Assembly (NCBI RefSeq): GCF_020497125.1
Contig: NC_059073.1
Location: 20,667,225-20,731,224, forward strand
Length of the DNA stretch: 64,000 nucleotides
Source: Mauremys mutica
Lineage: Eukaryota; Chordata; Testudines; Geoemydidae
Direction of reading: 5' to 3'
This document shows positions 22,890 through 33,229 of the stretch, one piece after another. Below the pieces are notes generated by a model. It made no database searches, had not been told where the DNA came from, and was given only the letters and a program-made list of their open reading frames with translations. Position 1 is the stretch's first letter. The number at the start of each line of letters is the position of its first letter. Position numbers and translations under genes: made by a program.

Positions 22890-23785
22890 GCCCTGGGAGC
22901 AGAACACTGAAATAAAGAAATGCCATTTTTACATTCATTTTTCAGAACAAAAATACACTTTAAATATTCCAAGAAAAGCACTTGACTATGTTGTTCTAAT
23001 AAGAACAGTTTAGTCTGCATTCATCTCCCTTTGCCATATCTCAAACCTCCACCTTACCCACCCACTGACACACATATGGCACGTACACACACAAGTCCCA
23101 TCCCCGCAGAACGTACACAGATGTTTGTCTTCCCTTTGATTTTGGATTTCATCTCTCAATGCAGAATTTTGGATTTCATCTCTTCCCCTGTGGGCCTGAC
23201 TTCAAAAACCAACTCAGACTGATAAAGTGACAGAAAACCATTCTACCTGGAGTTGAGTAATTCCTATTGTCTCAGGATATATGCCAGACACATCCTAAAG
23301 CTTTCAGCTAGAGCTGGGTGGCCCTGTATTAAAGGGCTTCCATTCATTAAAGACAGAAAATACACATTTCTTATTTCCATCAGATTCTGAGCGGGCAGTA
23401 AGCTACTTAATGACTGGCTGGCTTCAGGTGGTTGTCTACCGGAAATCAACCTGCAACAATGCAATAAGTACATGGGCCTGACTCTTCTGTCATTTACACC
23501 AACTTTACCGCAGTATAACTCAATTGAAGTCAATAGAGCTTTTGCTGATCTACAACAACTGAGGCTTTGGTCGATTTAACTTCAGTGGAGTTACTCCTGA
23601 TTGACACTGGTGTAAATAAGAAGAAAGGCAGGCCCATATTTTTTTTAATTTATTAGATTTTCCTTATCCAAGAATATGCTAGCCGTAGAAGCAGACGGGG
23701 TGTGGGGAATGGCAAGGTGGGACACATGCCGCTGTCTCATGCTTTAATCATTTGAATAGAAACGACGGGAACTAACACAAACTGG
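22890..23785. other. Unrecognised sequence
   Basis: No gene was recognised. About 23500-23630 carries the recurrent 'GAAGTCAAT..GGTGTAAAT' motif. Confidence 0.4.
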
Positions 23786-23789
23786 TGCT

Positions 23790-24005
23790 GGTGGAGCCTA
23801 GTGACCAGACTGCTGGACTGGGACTCAGTAGACCTGGGGTCTATGCTAATTTGGGTCACCTGTTTGCTGGGGGACCTTGAGCAAGTTGCTTCACTACTCT
23901 GTGCCTCAGTTTCCCCGTCTGTAAAATGGGGGTGATGATGACCTCCTTTGTAAAGCACTTTGAGATCTACTGATGAAGAGCGCTGGGTATTAATTTTATT
24001 ATGCA
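23790..24005 (+). repeat. MIR-like SINE
   Basis: It contains GGACTGGGACTCAGTAGACC, 'CTCTGTGCCTCAGTTTCC', 'CTGTAAAATGGGGGTGATGA' and 'AAAGCACTTTGAGATCTACT', all in the order of a MIR-like SINE. Confidence 0.85.
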
Positions 24006-24233
24006 AATTCAACCTGGAAATAAAATTCAGATTTTTAACAGTGAGTGTAATTAACCACTGGAAAAGTTATCTGTAAGATATTGGCCCTGTGTGCAATAAT
24101 TTAACATCTTTTTCTAAAAATTCTAATCAGTTTGAACAATTATATGCATCACAGAGGCTACACATCAGTTTAGTTAGTTACCCTTTGTTTCACCAAGAAT
24201 CGATTTATTTACACCACCGCAAATTTTCTAATA

Positions 24234-24367
24234 CAGTGGTTTTCAACCTTTTTTCAATTTTGGACCCCTAAAAAATGTTGAACGGAGATGTGGATCCCTT
24301 TGGAAATCTTAGACATAGTCTGCAACCCCCCCCCAGGGGTCCGTGGAACACAGGATGAAAACCACTG
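24234..24367. mobile_element. hAT MITE (134 bp) with perfect 8-bp target duplication
   Basis: TTCTAATA is present at 24226-24233 and 24368-24375. The left end is CAGTGGTTTTCAACC and the right end is GATGAAAACCACTG, so the outer 11-12 bases are inverted. There is no coding capacity. The nnnTAnnn target fits the Buster branch of hAT. Confidence 0.92.
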
Positions 24368-24369
24368 TT

Positions 24370-25452
24370 CTAATACAGACACTCCCATGTATTGGCTTTC
24401 TTACCCCAGTCTCTGTTTGGCTAGATATAAAGTAGAAATAATTCTCCCTTATTCCTTTATGGTTTTGAGTCTATAAAGGAGAGGAGGGGATTAAGGAGGC
24501 ACTCCAGAGGAGCAGATGAGAGTTTTGCATATATACCTCAGTCTAGTCATGTCAACTGAGACCTAATAAAGCATAGAAACCAGAGCTGGCATGGTATTTT
24601 TTGGCATGGCTTGAGGCCCATCCAAAAAAAAAAAAAGGTAGAAGAGCAAAAGAAGGAGCTTGATTATGGACGCAATTTCCATAATAAGTGTAAACATACG
24701 TCATCTAAACCTGATTTTGAACTTCCTTTCCACTTCTCTGTCCCAGCTTCGATCAAAAAGCAAGAGAGAAATAACTATGTTCAGACTGACATTTCAGGTG
24801 TTTTAGTCTCAGACCAGAGGAGACCTTTTGGGGTAAAATTTGAAGTAAATCTAAAATGTGAGACTGCTCTGAAAAGTGAGTGTGTAAAAATGCCACCTTC
24901 TTATGCAACAGATCTGTTTCCTGTGTGTTTAAGGCAGTGGAAAGCACAGGCGTCACTTAGGACATCATTTGAAGAAATGGGTCTGATTCTCTGCTGCTTT
25001 CCACCTTGTGTTGTCATTTAAACCAGTTCAAGGTGAGCGTAAATCACTATCATTCTGATCTGCTAGCACAGGACACCGACTTGGCATAAGTGACTGAGCA
25101 AAGCAGGGTCATGAGAATAACACCCAAAGGGTTGCACCTGGTCTGATATTGCCTGTAGAGCCCGGTGTCAGCGGTGGGGATGTGTGAGAAGGAAAGAACC
25201 CAACTTGACTATTAGATCTCATGTTGAGTTTCCAGGTCTGGCACCTAGGGAGGAAAAATCTCTTTATTTGTCAAAGGAGCACATTTGATCTTAAGTCACC
25301 GAGAAACAATGAGCACAAAACACCACAGTGATATTCCCGCAGAGTCGCTCTTCAGCATAGAATCACGCCTGAAGTCAAAGATACTTTTCGTGCTGTTCTG
25401 ATATTTATATGTGACAGCCTAACTCTACCTTAACAACGATTTTTGCCTATCA
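24370..25452. other. Unrecognised sequence; 136-codon frame without recognisable domain
   Basis: A plus-strand frame of 136 codons (24611-25021) begins after an A-run and shows no motif that I recognise. Nothing supports it as a gene. The rest has no recognised feature. Confidence 0.4.
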
Positions 25453-25460
25453 GTGATAAC

Positions 25461-26240
25461 TAAGGCTACATTTTAGTCACCGGTATTTTTAGTAAAAGTC
25501 ATGGACAGGTCACAGGCAGTAAACAAAAATTAATGGCTTGTGACGTGTCTATGACTTGTACTATATATAGGGTGACAAGACAGCAAATGTGAAAAATCAG
25601 GACGGGGGTAGGGGGATAATAGGAGTCTATATAAGAAAAAGACCCCCAAAATCGGGAATCTCCCTATAAAATTGGGATATCTGGTCACCCTAACTATATA
25701 CCCCTGACTAAATCTTGGGGAGGGGGGAGGCCCAGGGGTGCGGTGCATGCTCAGGGGGCGGTCCATGGGGGTGTGCAGGTGCTAGGGGAGGCAGGCAGCC
25801 ATGCACGGCCCAGGTCCCGCACTGGTGTTGGGGGTGGCAGGGCAGGCAGGGTCCCTAACTAGCTCCACACCTCCCCAGAAGTGGCAACATCCCTCAGCTC
25901 CTTGGCAGAGGCATGGCCACACAGCTCTGCGTGCTGCCTCTTCCCCAAGCTCTGGCTCTGCAGCTCCCATTGGCCAGGAACTGTGGCCAATGGGAGCTGT
26001 AGGGGTGGTGCCTGTAGGCAGAGGCAGCATGCAGAGCCCCCTGGCCGTGCCTCCCCCTATGAGCTGAGGGATATCGCCGCTTCCTAGGAGCCGCCCCCCC
26101 CCAAGGTACACACTGCCCAGAGCCCTCACCCCGCCCGTGCCTCAACCCCCAGCCCTGATCCCCCCACCTGAATTCCTGCTGCTGCTGGACGGGAGGAGTT
26201 CCGTGACTTCCGTGACCTCCATGACAAACTCGCAGCCCTA
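25461..26240. mobile_element. hAT element (780 bp) containing a second MITE
   Basis: GTGATAAC is repeated exactly at 25453-25460 and 26241-26248. The left end is TAAGGCTACATTTTAGTCAC and the right end, reverse-complemented, is TAGGGCTGCGAGTTTGTCAT, an imperfect inverted repeat. The 125-bp MITE at 25568-25692 is inserted within the left part. GC-rich sequence at about 25780-26060 holds further inverted repeats (GCTCCCATTGGCC with GGCCAATGGGAGC). No transposase frame is found. Confidence 0.85.
25568..25692 (-). mobile_element. 124-bp MITE family, copy 2 of 3, nested
   Basis: ACTATATA flanks it exactly at 25560-25567 and 25693-25700. It starts TAGGGTGACAAGACAG and ends ATCTGGTCACCCTA, in reverse orientation to copies 1 and 3. 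It is nested in the hAT element at 25461-26240, so it is the younger of the two. Confidence 0.92.
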
Positions 26241-26248
26241 GTGATAAC

Positions 26249-26539
26249 CCCATGGCTCATATATCCTTTATACAATAGGTGGTTGAGCTGTTGCATTCCT
26301 CCACTCTTTTTCTGCACACATTTTAGGCTTCAATTTCCTGAACACTGACAATTTCGCCTACTATCCCTACCATGTACCTGGAGAAATATGAGGGGGGCTT
26401 ACTAATGGTACCGTTGGTCCTGAAGGGAGGGAAAAAGAACTGGGATGGAGAAGGATTGTGTGTTGGGAGGCATTTCTGGTTTTGGAGGGACATGGGGGTG
26501 AGGGATGGAAAGTGACTGGTTAAGGAGCATTGACTGTTC
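26249..26539. other. Unrecognised sequence
   Basis: No gene or repeat family was recognised. Confidence 0.35.
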
Positions 26540-26850
26540 TTATTTGAGTGATTGCACAAGTCCGTTCCACTTGTGTGTGCCCCGAATGCACCAGAGTTGG
26601 AGATTTTTTCCTTAGTGGTACCCATTGGGGTGGTGGATGCACCCACAGCCCCCTCATGCTGCTGCATAATGGTATAAAAGGTGGAGCCACCCCAGACCTC
26701 CCCTCAGTTCCTTCTTACCACCCAGGATCGGTAGTCAGAGTTCATCAGCTTGCTATTGCAAGTTTCTCCCTTTACAGGGACATTATCTTCCTTTCTGTAA
26801 ATAGCTAAGTTAGTGTTATTCATTAGGATTAGATTAGTGTATGTTTTGTA
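26540..26850 (+). mobile_element. Possible 5' terminal region of the DIRS-like element
   Basis: It contains TATAAAAG at about 26672-26679 and lies directly upstream of the CR1 insertion and the DIRS reverse-transcriptase remnant, in the same orientation. I infer that it may be the 5' end of that retrotransposon. Without the intervening part this is uncertain. Confidence 0.35.
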
Positions 26851-26854
26851 TTAG

Positions 26855-27490
26855 TGTATGGGTGATCTAGTGGACATAGTATACTTAGATTTTCAGAAAG
26901 CCTTTGACAAGGTCCTTCATCAAAGGCTGTTAAGCAAAGTAAGCTGTCATAGGACAAGAGGGAAGGTCCTCTCATGGATCAGTAACTGGTTAAAAGATAG
27001 AAAACAGGGTAGGAATAAATGGTCAGTTTTCAGAATGGAGAGAGGTAAATAGTGGTTTCCCCCAAGGGACTGTACTGGGACCAGTCCTATTCAACATATT
27101 CATAAATGATCTGGAAAAGGGAGTAAACAGTGAGGTGGCAAAATCTGCAGATGATACAAAACTACTCAGGATAGTTAAGTCCAAAGCAGACTGCGAAGAG
27201 TTACAAAGGGATCTCACAAAACTGGGTGACTGGGCAACAAAATGGCAGATGAAGTTCAATGTTGATAAACTCAAAGTAATGCACATTGGAAAACATAATC
27301 CCCAACTATATACATAAAATGATGGGTCTAAATTAGCTGTTACCACTGAAGAAAGAGATCTTGGAATCATTGTGGATAGTTCTCTGAGAACATCCGCTCA
27401 ATGTGCAGCGGCAGTCAAAAAAGCAAGTAGCTTTTGGGAATCATCAAGAAAGGGATAGATAATAAGATAGAAAACATCAATATGTTATCC
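26855..27490 (+). mobile_element. CR1 LINE fragment with reverse-transcriptase domain
   Basis: Plus-strand segments correspond to the CR1 RT: 'DIVYLDFQKAFDKV' near 26865-26910 and 'SADDTKLLRIVKSKADCEEL' near 27140-27205, containing the ADD catalytic motif. Frames shift between the segments, so no intact ORF remains. The fragment lies between two parts of what may be one DIRS-like element. Confidence 0.85.
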
Positions 27491-27499
27491 CACTTCCTA

Positions 27500-28235
27500 C
27501 TGGTCCCATTTTACCTCAAATCAATATGTGGAACAGGGATATACCATGCAATTTATTTCCATTCTCCCCTCTCAAATCCCCTTCCCTGTCCCTCTTCAGA
27601 GACCTCTCTCACAAAGATGTTCTCCAAGAAGTGTAATATCTTCTTCATTTGAGAGCTATGGAAGAGGTTCCCCTTTTATACTGAGGGAAGGGTTTCTATT
27701 CACACTAATTCCTGATTCCAAAGGCAAAAGAGTTTCAGACCCATCTTGGACTTCCAAATTTGAACAAATATTAAAAGAAAATAATGTTTCACATGATCAC
27801 CCTAGCCTACCTGGATCCCGGTAACTCATATGCTGCCTTTGATTTGAAGGATGCATATTTCCATGTGGCTATCTGTCAAAGCCACGGGAAAGTCCTAAGA
27901 TGTCTGGTTAACAACATCCATTATCAGCTTGTCTGCTGCCTTGCAAATATTTACAAAATGCAGGGCGGTGGAAGCTGCATTCCTAAGGAAAGCAGGTGTG
28001 CAAGTCTTTCTTTACCTGGGTGACTGGTTGGTATAAGATTGATCCAAACTCCAAGTATATGTCAATCTATACAGCATCCAATTCCTCCTCAGTGTTCTGG
28101 GTCTGTTGATCAAGAAGAACCAGTCAATCTTCTCCCCAGTTCAGAAAATAGAATTTATAAGGGTAGTCCTGGATTCTACAGTAGAAGAAGCATATGGAGT
28201 GCAATTACAGTACATGCAAATCTTCAGACATCGGG
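27500..28235 (+). pseudogene. DIRS-like retrotransposon reverse-transcriptase remnant
   Basis: Three frames together carry RT-like motifs: SDPSWTSKFEQ near 27735-27770, DLKDAYFHVAI near 27843-27875, and a C-terminal stretch with FSPVQKIEFI near 28131-28160. The DLKDAYFHV motif is typical of DIRS and related tyrosine-recombinase retrotransposons. The reading frame is broken by frameshifts and a stop codon. There is no recombinase domain in the window, so the copy is 3' truncated or scrambled. A Gypsy RT is the alternative, but the motif order favours DIRS. Confidence 0.6.
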
Positions 28236-28239
28236 GAGC

Positions 28240-29108
28240 CATACAAATCATTTTTTCCCCATAGCTAGTAAGGAATAATTACAAATGACAAATATACAAT
28301 ACATTGTGTACATTTTGCAGGAAACTTAACTCGACCTTTTCCCTCCTCTTCTTTTTCTTTTGATACAGGCAGAGATTCTGGTGTAAATCACGCTGGATCA
28401 TTTCCAAGAAGCACTCAGTCATGCACCAAGCAATCAGAGAATAATCATCCTTTCACATATTCCATTTCATCTGAGAACAGCGCAGAGACATTCAAGAAGA
28501 TCACAGCTGACTAATTTTTGACATAGGGCCAATTTCTGCTCCCCTCACTCATGCGAATAATCTCATTAAAGTCAGTGGGCCTGATTGTGGCCCCCTGGGA
28601 TGGCAGAAACAGCAAGCCACCTTCTTGTGCCTCCGAGCTGTGTCCACTCGCAGCCACAGCCCCTACGTTCCCCCAAGCCAAGGAACAGTTCCCATCTAGT
28701 GCTTCTTGTAGGTACTAGTCAGATGTGGGTAGGATATCAGAGATGATGGAAGCTTACTTTGAATGAGGGAGCGGAGCAGAGTGCTCCCTATGGGGAGCAG
28801 TGGGGAGTCAGCAGCAGCAGGGTAGGGAGGGAAGGTTCGCGTGGATGCTCTGCATGGAGCACTACTGAGATTCAGCAGCCACGAGGGTGTCTTATCTGTT
28901 CCCTGGCCCGTTCCTGGGCACCATGGTGGCTGCTCCAGCCCGTCTCAGTCCGGCTCTCGCGTCTGCTTCCCTGCACGTGCGGACCGTTTACAGGGAATGA
29001 GGCACAGCAACAAAAACATAGATCAACGCCCATAATATTGCCATTGTGGGGTGCTAGTCCTACTGCCCCCTGGTTCCACCAGCCCTGGAGGAAGTGGTCT
29101 CTACCAGC
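28240..29108. other. Unrecognised sequence
   Basis: No coding exon or repeat family was recognised. About 28545-28590 contains the recurrent 'AAAGTCAGTGGGCC' motif. Confidence 0.4.
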
Positions 29109-29116
29109 TACCAGAG

Positions 29117-29238
29117 TAGGGTGACCAGATGTCCTGATTTCATAGGGACAGTCCCGATTTTTGGGTCTTTTTCTTATATAGGCTCCTATTACCCCCCACC
29201 CCATCCCGATTTTTCACATTTGCTGTCTGGTCGCCCTA
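29117..29238 (+). mobile_element. 124-bp MITE family, copy 3 of 3
   Basis: TACCAGAG flanks it exactly at 29109-29116 and 29239-29246. It begins TAGGGTGACCAGATG and ends CTGTCTGGTCGCCCTA. It is very close to copy 1 in sequence and orientation. Confidence 0.92.
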
Positions 29239-29249
29239 TACCAGAGCTG

Positions 29250-29750
29250 CTCGGAAATACAGGAGAGAGCATAACACCACCCTGAAGGTGCCACTGTACA
29301 GTAGTGAGGTCCAGAAGACACTATACCTCCCTGAGGAACAATGTCTCCTGATGGGGCAGCGTGGTTCCATGCACCTCCTGCCTCAGGGCTGTGCCAGAGC
29401 TACTCCTACTAGGAAGGCAAGTGGGATTCAGTCATAATGCTCAATATCCTCTTTAGAACTCAAACTTTTTAATCTGACTTATGAAACAACGGGCTAATCA
29501 GACCCCACTTTTCTAATAGTAGTATGAAGAGAGCCTGAGACATAAGCCTTAGTATCAGAGGCCTGGTATGAGGCAGGACCTGCTCACAGAATCTGGCAAG
29601 AACAGGGCTGTTATTGCAGAAATACATATTCCTAAGAAGTGCTAAGCACAGAGCACTCATGCAAACACATTCTGATATCAAAAGTATCTTGTCCAGATGA
29701 AAGGGGAACGGAAAGTCCCGCCATTCACTGAGCTGCATCCATTGTCACAG
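29250..29750. other. Unrecognised sequence
   Basis: No gene or repeat family was recognised. Confidence 0.35.
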
Positions 29751-29752
29751 CA

Positions 29753-30663
29753 GCAAACAATCCTGTGGCACCTTATAGACTAACAGACATTTTGCAGCAT
29801 GAGCTTTCGTGGGTGAATACCCACTTGGTCGGATGCAAGTAGTGGAAATTTCCAGGGGCAGGTATATATAAGCAAGCAAGAAGCAAGCTAGAGATAACGA
29901 GGTTAGTTCAATCAGGGAGGATGAGGCCCTGTTCTAGCAGTTGAGGTGTGAAAACCAAGGGAGGAGAAACTGGTTCTGTAGTTGGCAAGCCATTCACAGT
30001 CTTTGTTTAATCCTGAGCTGATGGTGTCAAATTTGCAGATGAACTGAAGCTCAGCAGTTTCTCTTTGAAGTCTGGTCCTGAAGTTTTTTTGCTGCAGGAT
30101 GGCCACCTTAAGATCTGCTATTGTGTGGCCAGGGAGGTTGAAGTGCTCTCCTACAGGTTTTTGTATATTGCCATTCCTAATATCTGATTTCTGTCCATTT
30201 ATCCTTTTCCTTAGAGACTGTCCAGTTTGGCCGATGTACATAGCAGAGGGGCATTGCTGGCATATGATGGCGTATATTACATTGGTGGACGTGCAGGTGA
30301 ATGAACCGGTGATGGTGTGGTTGATCTGGTTAGGTCGTGTGATGGTGTCGCTGGTGTAGATATGTGGGCAGAATTGGCATCGAGGTTTGTTGCATGGATT
30401 GGTTCCTGAGCTAGAGTTACTATGGTGCGGTGTGCAGTTACTGGTGAGAATATGCTTCAGATTGGCATGTTGTCTGTGGGCGAGGACTGGCCTGCCACCC
30501 AAGGCCTGTGAAAGTGTGGGATCATTGTCCAGGATGGGTTGTAGATCCCTGATGATGCGTTGGAGGGGTTTTTGCTGGGGACTGTATGTGATGGCCAGTG
30601 GAGTCCTGTTGATTTCTTTCTTGGGTTTGTCTTGCAGTAGGAGGCTTTCTTGGGTTTGTCACA
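29753..30663 (-). mobile_element. Penelope-like element (PLE), 3' part
   Basis: The 3' end of this minus-strand element starts at about 29753 (CTGTGGCACCTTATAGACTA onward in plus orientation), followed upstream by the GIY-YIG coding frame at 29912-30502. PLEs are retroelements whose reverse transcriptase is followed by a GIY-YIG endonuclease; only the 3' part is recognisable here. A 15-base segment, TTTCTTGGGTTTGTC, is duplicated at 30617-30631 and 30646-30660 (29-bp offset). A CpG-rich MITE begins at 30672, and whether the PLE resumes beyond it is unclear. Confidence 0.85.
29912..30502 (-). pseudogene. GIY-YIG endonuclease domain of a Penelope-like element
   Basis: This 196-codon minus-strand frame contains a cysteine-rich stretch (CNKPRCQFCP, about residues 38-47), then NVIYAI and YIGQTGQSLRKR about 15 residues later, which are the GIY..YIG and arginine motifs of the endonuclease that nicks target DNA for PLE retrotransposition. 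The frame stays open upstream to a stop at about 30659-30661, so the ORF is 5' truncated. After the YIG segment it reads INGQKSD; related PLE proteins usually have a conserved histidine there, which I infer is lost, so catalysis is doubtful. It is a retroelement relic, not a host gene. Confidence 0.8.
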
Positions 30664-30671
30664 GGCATACA

Positions 30672-31047
30672 CAGGGCTGGCTCCAGACCCCAGCGCGCCA
30701 AGCACGCGCTTGGGGTGGCATGCCGCGGGGGGTGCTCTGCCTGTCACCGGGAGGGCAACAGGCGGCTCCGGTGGACCTCCCGCAGGCGTGCCTGCAGAGG
30801 GTCCGCTGGTCCACGGCTCCGGTGGACGTCCCGCAGGCATGCCTGCGGAGGGTCCACTGGTCCCGTGGCTCTGGTGGACCTCCCGCAGGCATGCCTGCGG
30901 ATGCTCCACCGGAGCCGCGGGAGCAGTGGACCCTCCGCAGGCACGTCTGCAGGAGGTCCACTGGAGCTGCGGGACCGGCGACTGCCAGAGCGCCCCCCGC
31001 GGCGTGCCGCCGTGCTTGGGGCGGCGAAATTACTAGAGCCGCCCCTG
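30672..31047. mobile_element. CpG-rich MITE (376 bp) with internal tandem repeats and 8-bp target duplication
   Basis: GGCATACA is repeated exactly at 30664-30671 and 31048-31055. Termini are CAGGGCTGGCTCCAG and, reverse-complemented, CAGGGGCGGCTCTAG, matching at 12 of 15 positions. The interior has about four diverged units of about 51-52 bp, with GGTGGACC-type anchors at about 30770, 30821 and 30873. It is inserted within or beside the PLE. The overlapping long reading frames reflect the tandem repeat, not protein coding. Confidence 0.9.
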
Positions 31048-31440
31048 GGCATACATCTCTTAATATCCTTGTAGAGTCTGCCAGGTGCTATTACCATGCT
31101 TTGTCAACAATAAACCTGGCCAGGTGCCTTTGTACCTTAACGGATCTTGTGGTCATTGGGTGGTTTGCTTGAGGTCTTCTGTTCCGGCTGTCTGTGCAGA
31201 GCTGAGGCAGCAGACAACAAAACACATACATGCAGCCAAACATCTAACCACACTAGTAATATTGCAGAAGTTGTAATTTGCCAGTGATGAATTTCCTCTA
31301 CATTTCTTGACATCTCTTTCAGTCCATTGCTGTGGTAGGCTCTATTTAACAAGCCCAATGGTTCGCTTTGTTCAGAAATTCATTTTCCTCCTCCTGTTCA
31401 ACCCAGTTACAGATGTTAATGTTCCTTAACTAACATGAAG
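31048..31440. other. Unrecognised sequence, possibly repeat-derived
   Basis: The stretch just after the MITE contains no gene that I recognise. It may continue an older repeat, but I could not classify it. Confidence 0.3.
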
Positions 31441-31610
31441 ACAATGTGGTCTAGGCGTTAAAGTAGAGGAGAGTTAGGGGACCTGGATTCTACTCTAGAT
31501 TCAAGTCTGACACAGACTCTTGATGTGACCTTAGGTGAGTCACTTAACTTCTCCATGTCTCAGTTACCCTGACCTTGAAATGGGGATTATAATACTTGAC
31601 AAATGTTATG
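31441..31610 (+). repeat. MIR-like SINE
   Basis: Blocks 'GACCTGGATTCTACTCTAG', 'GTGACCTTAGGTGAGTCACT' and 'CTGACCTTGAAATGGGG' match the MIR-like pattern. Confidence 0.7.
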
Positions 31611-31739
31611 TTATAATTGCTGTTCCTGATTGGCTAAGAATTGTGCACATATTTTTGTTACCCATCTCCCCTCTCTCAACCCACTAGTTTTCTCTCATTT
31701 GCCTGTTATGTCTTGCATTTTAAGCACTTGTCTCTCTGG

Positions 31740-31910
31740 AGCAAGTAGTTTGAGTCAACACTTTGGGGCAGGGATCATCTTTTTGTTCTGTGTTTGTACA
31801 GTACCTAGAATAAATTTTCTAGGCACTATGGTAATACAAATAATCATAATAATTGTATGTGTACAGCACCTCACACAATGGGGTCCTGCCGTGGTTGGCA
31901 TCAAGACATT
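31740..31910 (+). repeat. MIR/L2-like 3' tail fragments
   Basis: 'TTTGGGGCAGGGATCATC', 'TTTGTACAGTACCTAGAA' and a second 'GTACAGCACCTCACACAAT' block suggest the 3' parts of MIR-like SINEs. Confidence 0.55.
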
Positions 31911-31914
31911 ACCA

Positions 31915-31962
31915 ATACACACACACACAAACATATACACACACACATACACACACTCACAT
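31915..31962 (+). repeat. (CA)n microsatellite
   Basis: An imperfect CA dinucleotide run. Confidence 0.9.
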
Positions 31963-32503
31963 TTAGCTTAATTTTAGGAAACATGATCACTGATTTATCA
32001 TTACATACAGAACTGCATTAAATGGGAATGTATTATTCTCTTTTGGACAATAATGAAAGCACATGCTCTTGACATTTTTGGCTGGATGGCTGTTTCTTAT
32101 GAATGTTTATTCTCTTTAATTTAACATATGTGAGTGGGCTTTTTCTTACATCTACCTGACGTCTTTCAGCCCCCTTTTGTGAGTCACATTTACACCTACT
32201 GGAGAACAGGGTGCGGGTGAGGTTGATTCTAACTGCTAACTACAGATTTTTGAAAAGACTTCATAAAATGAGAGGTAGTAAAAGCTATCTATAAGGGTTT
32301 CTGTCCTCCAGTTCTGTATGTGTTTGTACTGCTCTTTATAGAAATGTAAGTCAGAGACTGAAGCTAGTGGCAAGATTTATATAGAAGTGTTTCTGAAGTT
32401 ACTGTGTTCCTTTTGCCTATCAGGGTCATATTTCATAAAATGTCATGCCTATTTTAACTGTTCAAAATCAGATCAAATATTCCTATTATTCAATACCATA
32501 TTT
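31963..32503. other. Unrecognised AT-rich sequence
   Basis: No gene or repeat family was recognised. A CT run precedes the TA repeat at about 32506-32530. Confidence 0.35.
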
Positions 32504-32538
32504 ACATTCTCTTTCTCTCTCTCTCTCTGTGTATATTG

Positions 32539-32540
<2 letters not shown>

Positions 32541-32580
<40 letters not shown>
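32541..32580 (+). repeat. (TA)n microsatellite, left of the hAT element
   Basis: A pure TA run that continues on the other side of the hAT element (34168-34191), so the transposon probably split one microsatellite. Confidence 0.9.
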
Positions 32581-32585
<5 letters not shown>

Positions 32586-32971
32586 CTGTCAATTAATCGC
32601 GATTAACTCAAAAAAATTAATCGCGATTAAAAAAATTAATCACGATTAATCGCAGTTTTAATTGCATTGTTAAACAATAGAATACCAATTCAAATTTATT
32701 AAATATTTTGGATGTTTATCTATATTTTCAGATATATTGTATTCTGTGTTGTAATTGAAATCAAAGTGTATATTATTTTTATTACTAATATTTGCACTGT
32801 AAAATGATAAACAAAAGAAATAGTATTTTTCAATTCACTTCATACAAGTACTGTAGTGCAATCTCTTTGTTGTACAAGTGCAACTTTAAATGTGGATTTT
32901 TTTTTTTGTTACATAACTGGCCTCAAAAACAAAACAATGTAAAACTTTAGAGCCTACAAGTCCACTCGGTC

Positions 32972-33220
32972 CTACTTCTTGTTCGGCCAATTGCTCAGAC
33001 AAACTAGTTTGTTTACATTTACAGGGGATAATGCTGCCCTCTTCTTATTTACAGTGTCACCAGAAAGTGAGAACAGACTTTCACATGGCACTTTTGTAGT
33101 CAGCATTGCAAGGTATTTATGTGCCAGATATGCTAAACATTCATATGACCCTTCATGCTTCGGCCACCATTCCAGAGGACAGGCTTCTATGCTGATGATG
33201 CTCATTAAAAAAAAATGCAT
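32972..33220 (-). pseudogene. hAT transposase C-terminal domain, left-arm copy
   Basis: This frame of 82 codons contains ACPLEWW, a KYLAM block, CESLFSLSGDTVNKKRAALS and NVNKLVCLSNW. That is the C-terminal hAT dimerisation region, which pairs transposase subunits and completes the active site. Compared with the right-arm copy I count about 11 differences in 70 aligned residues. It lies in an arm with no promoter-proximal sequence, so it is a duplicated relic. Confidence 0.8.
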
Positions 33221-33229
33221 TAATTAAAT

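Noticed and set aside
24611..25021. 136-codon plus-strand frame as a gene
   Set aside because: There is no recognisable domain, the frame starts after an A-run and no splice or promoter evidence supports it.
30387..31172. 261-codon plus-strand frame
   Set aside because: It overlaps the Penelope-like frame and the MITE, so it is the shadow of two repeats.
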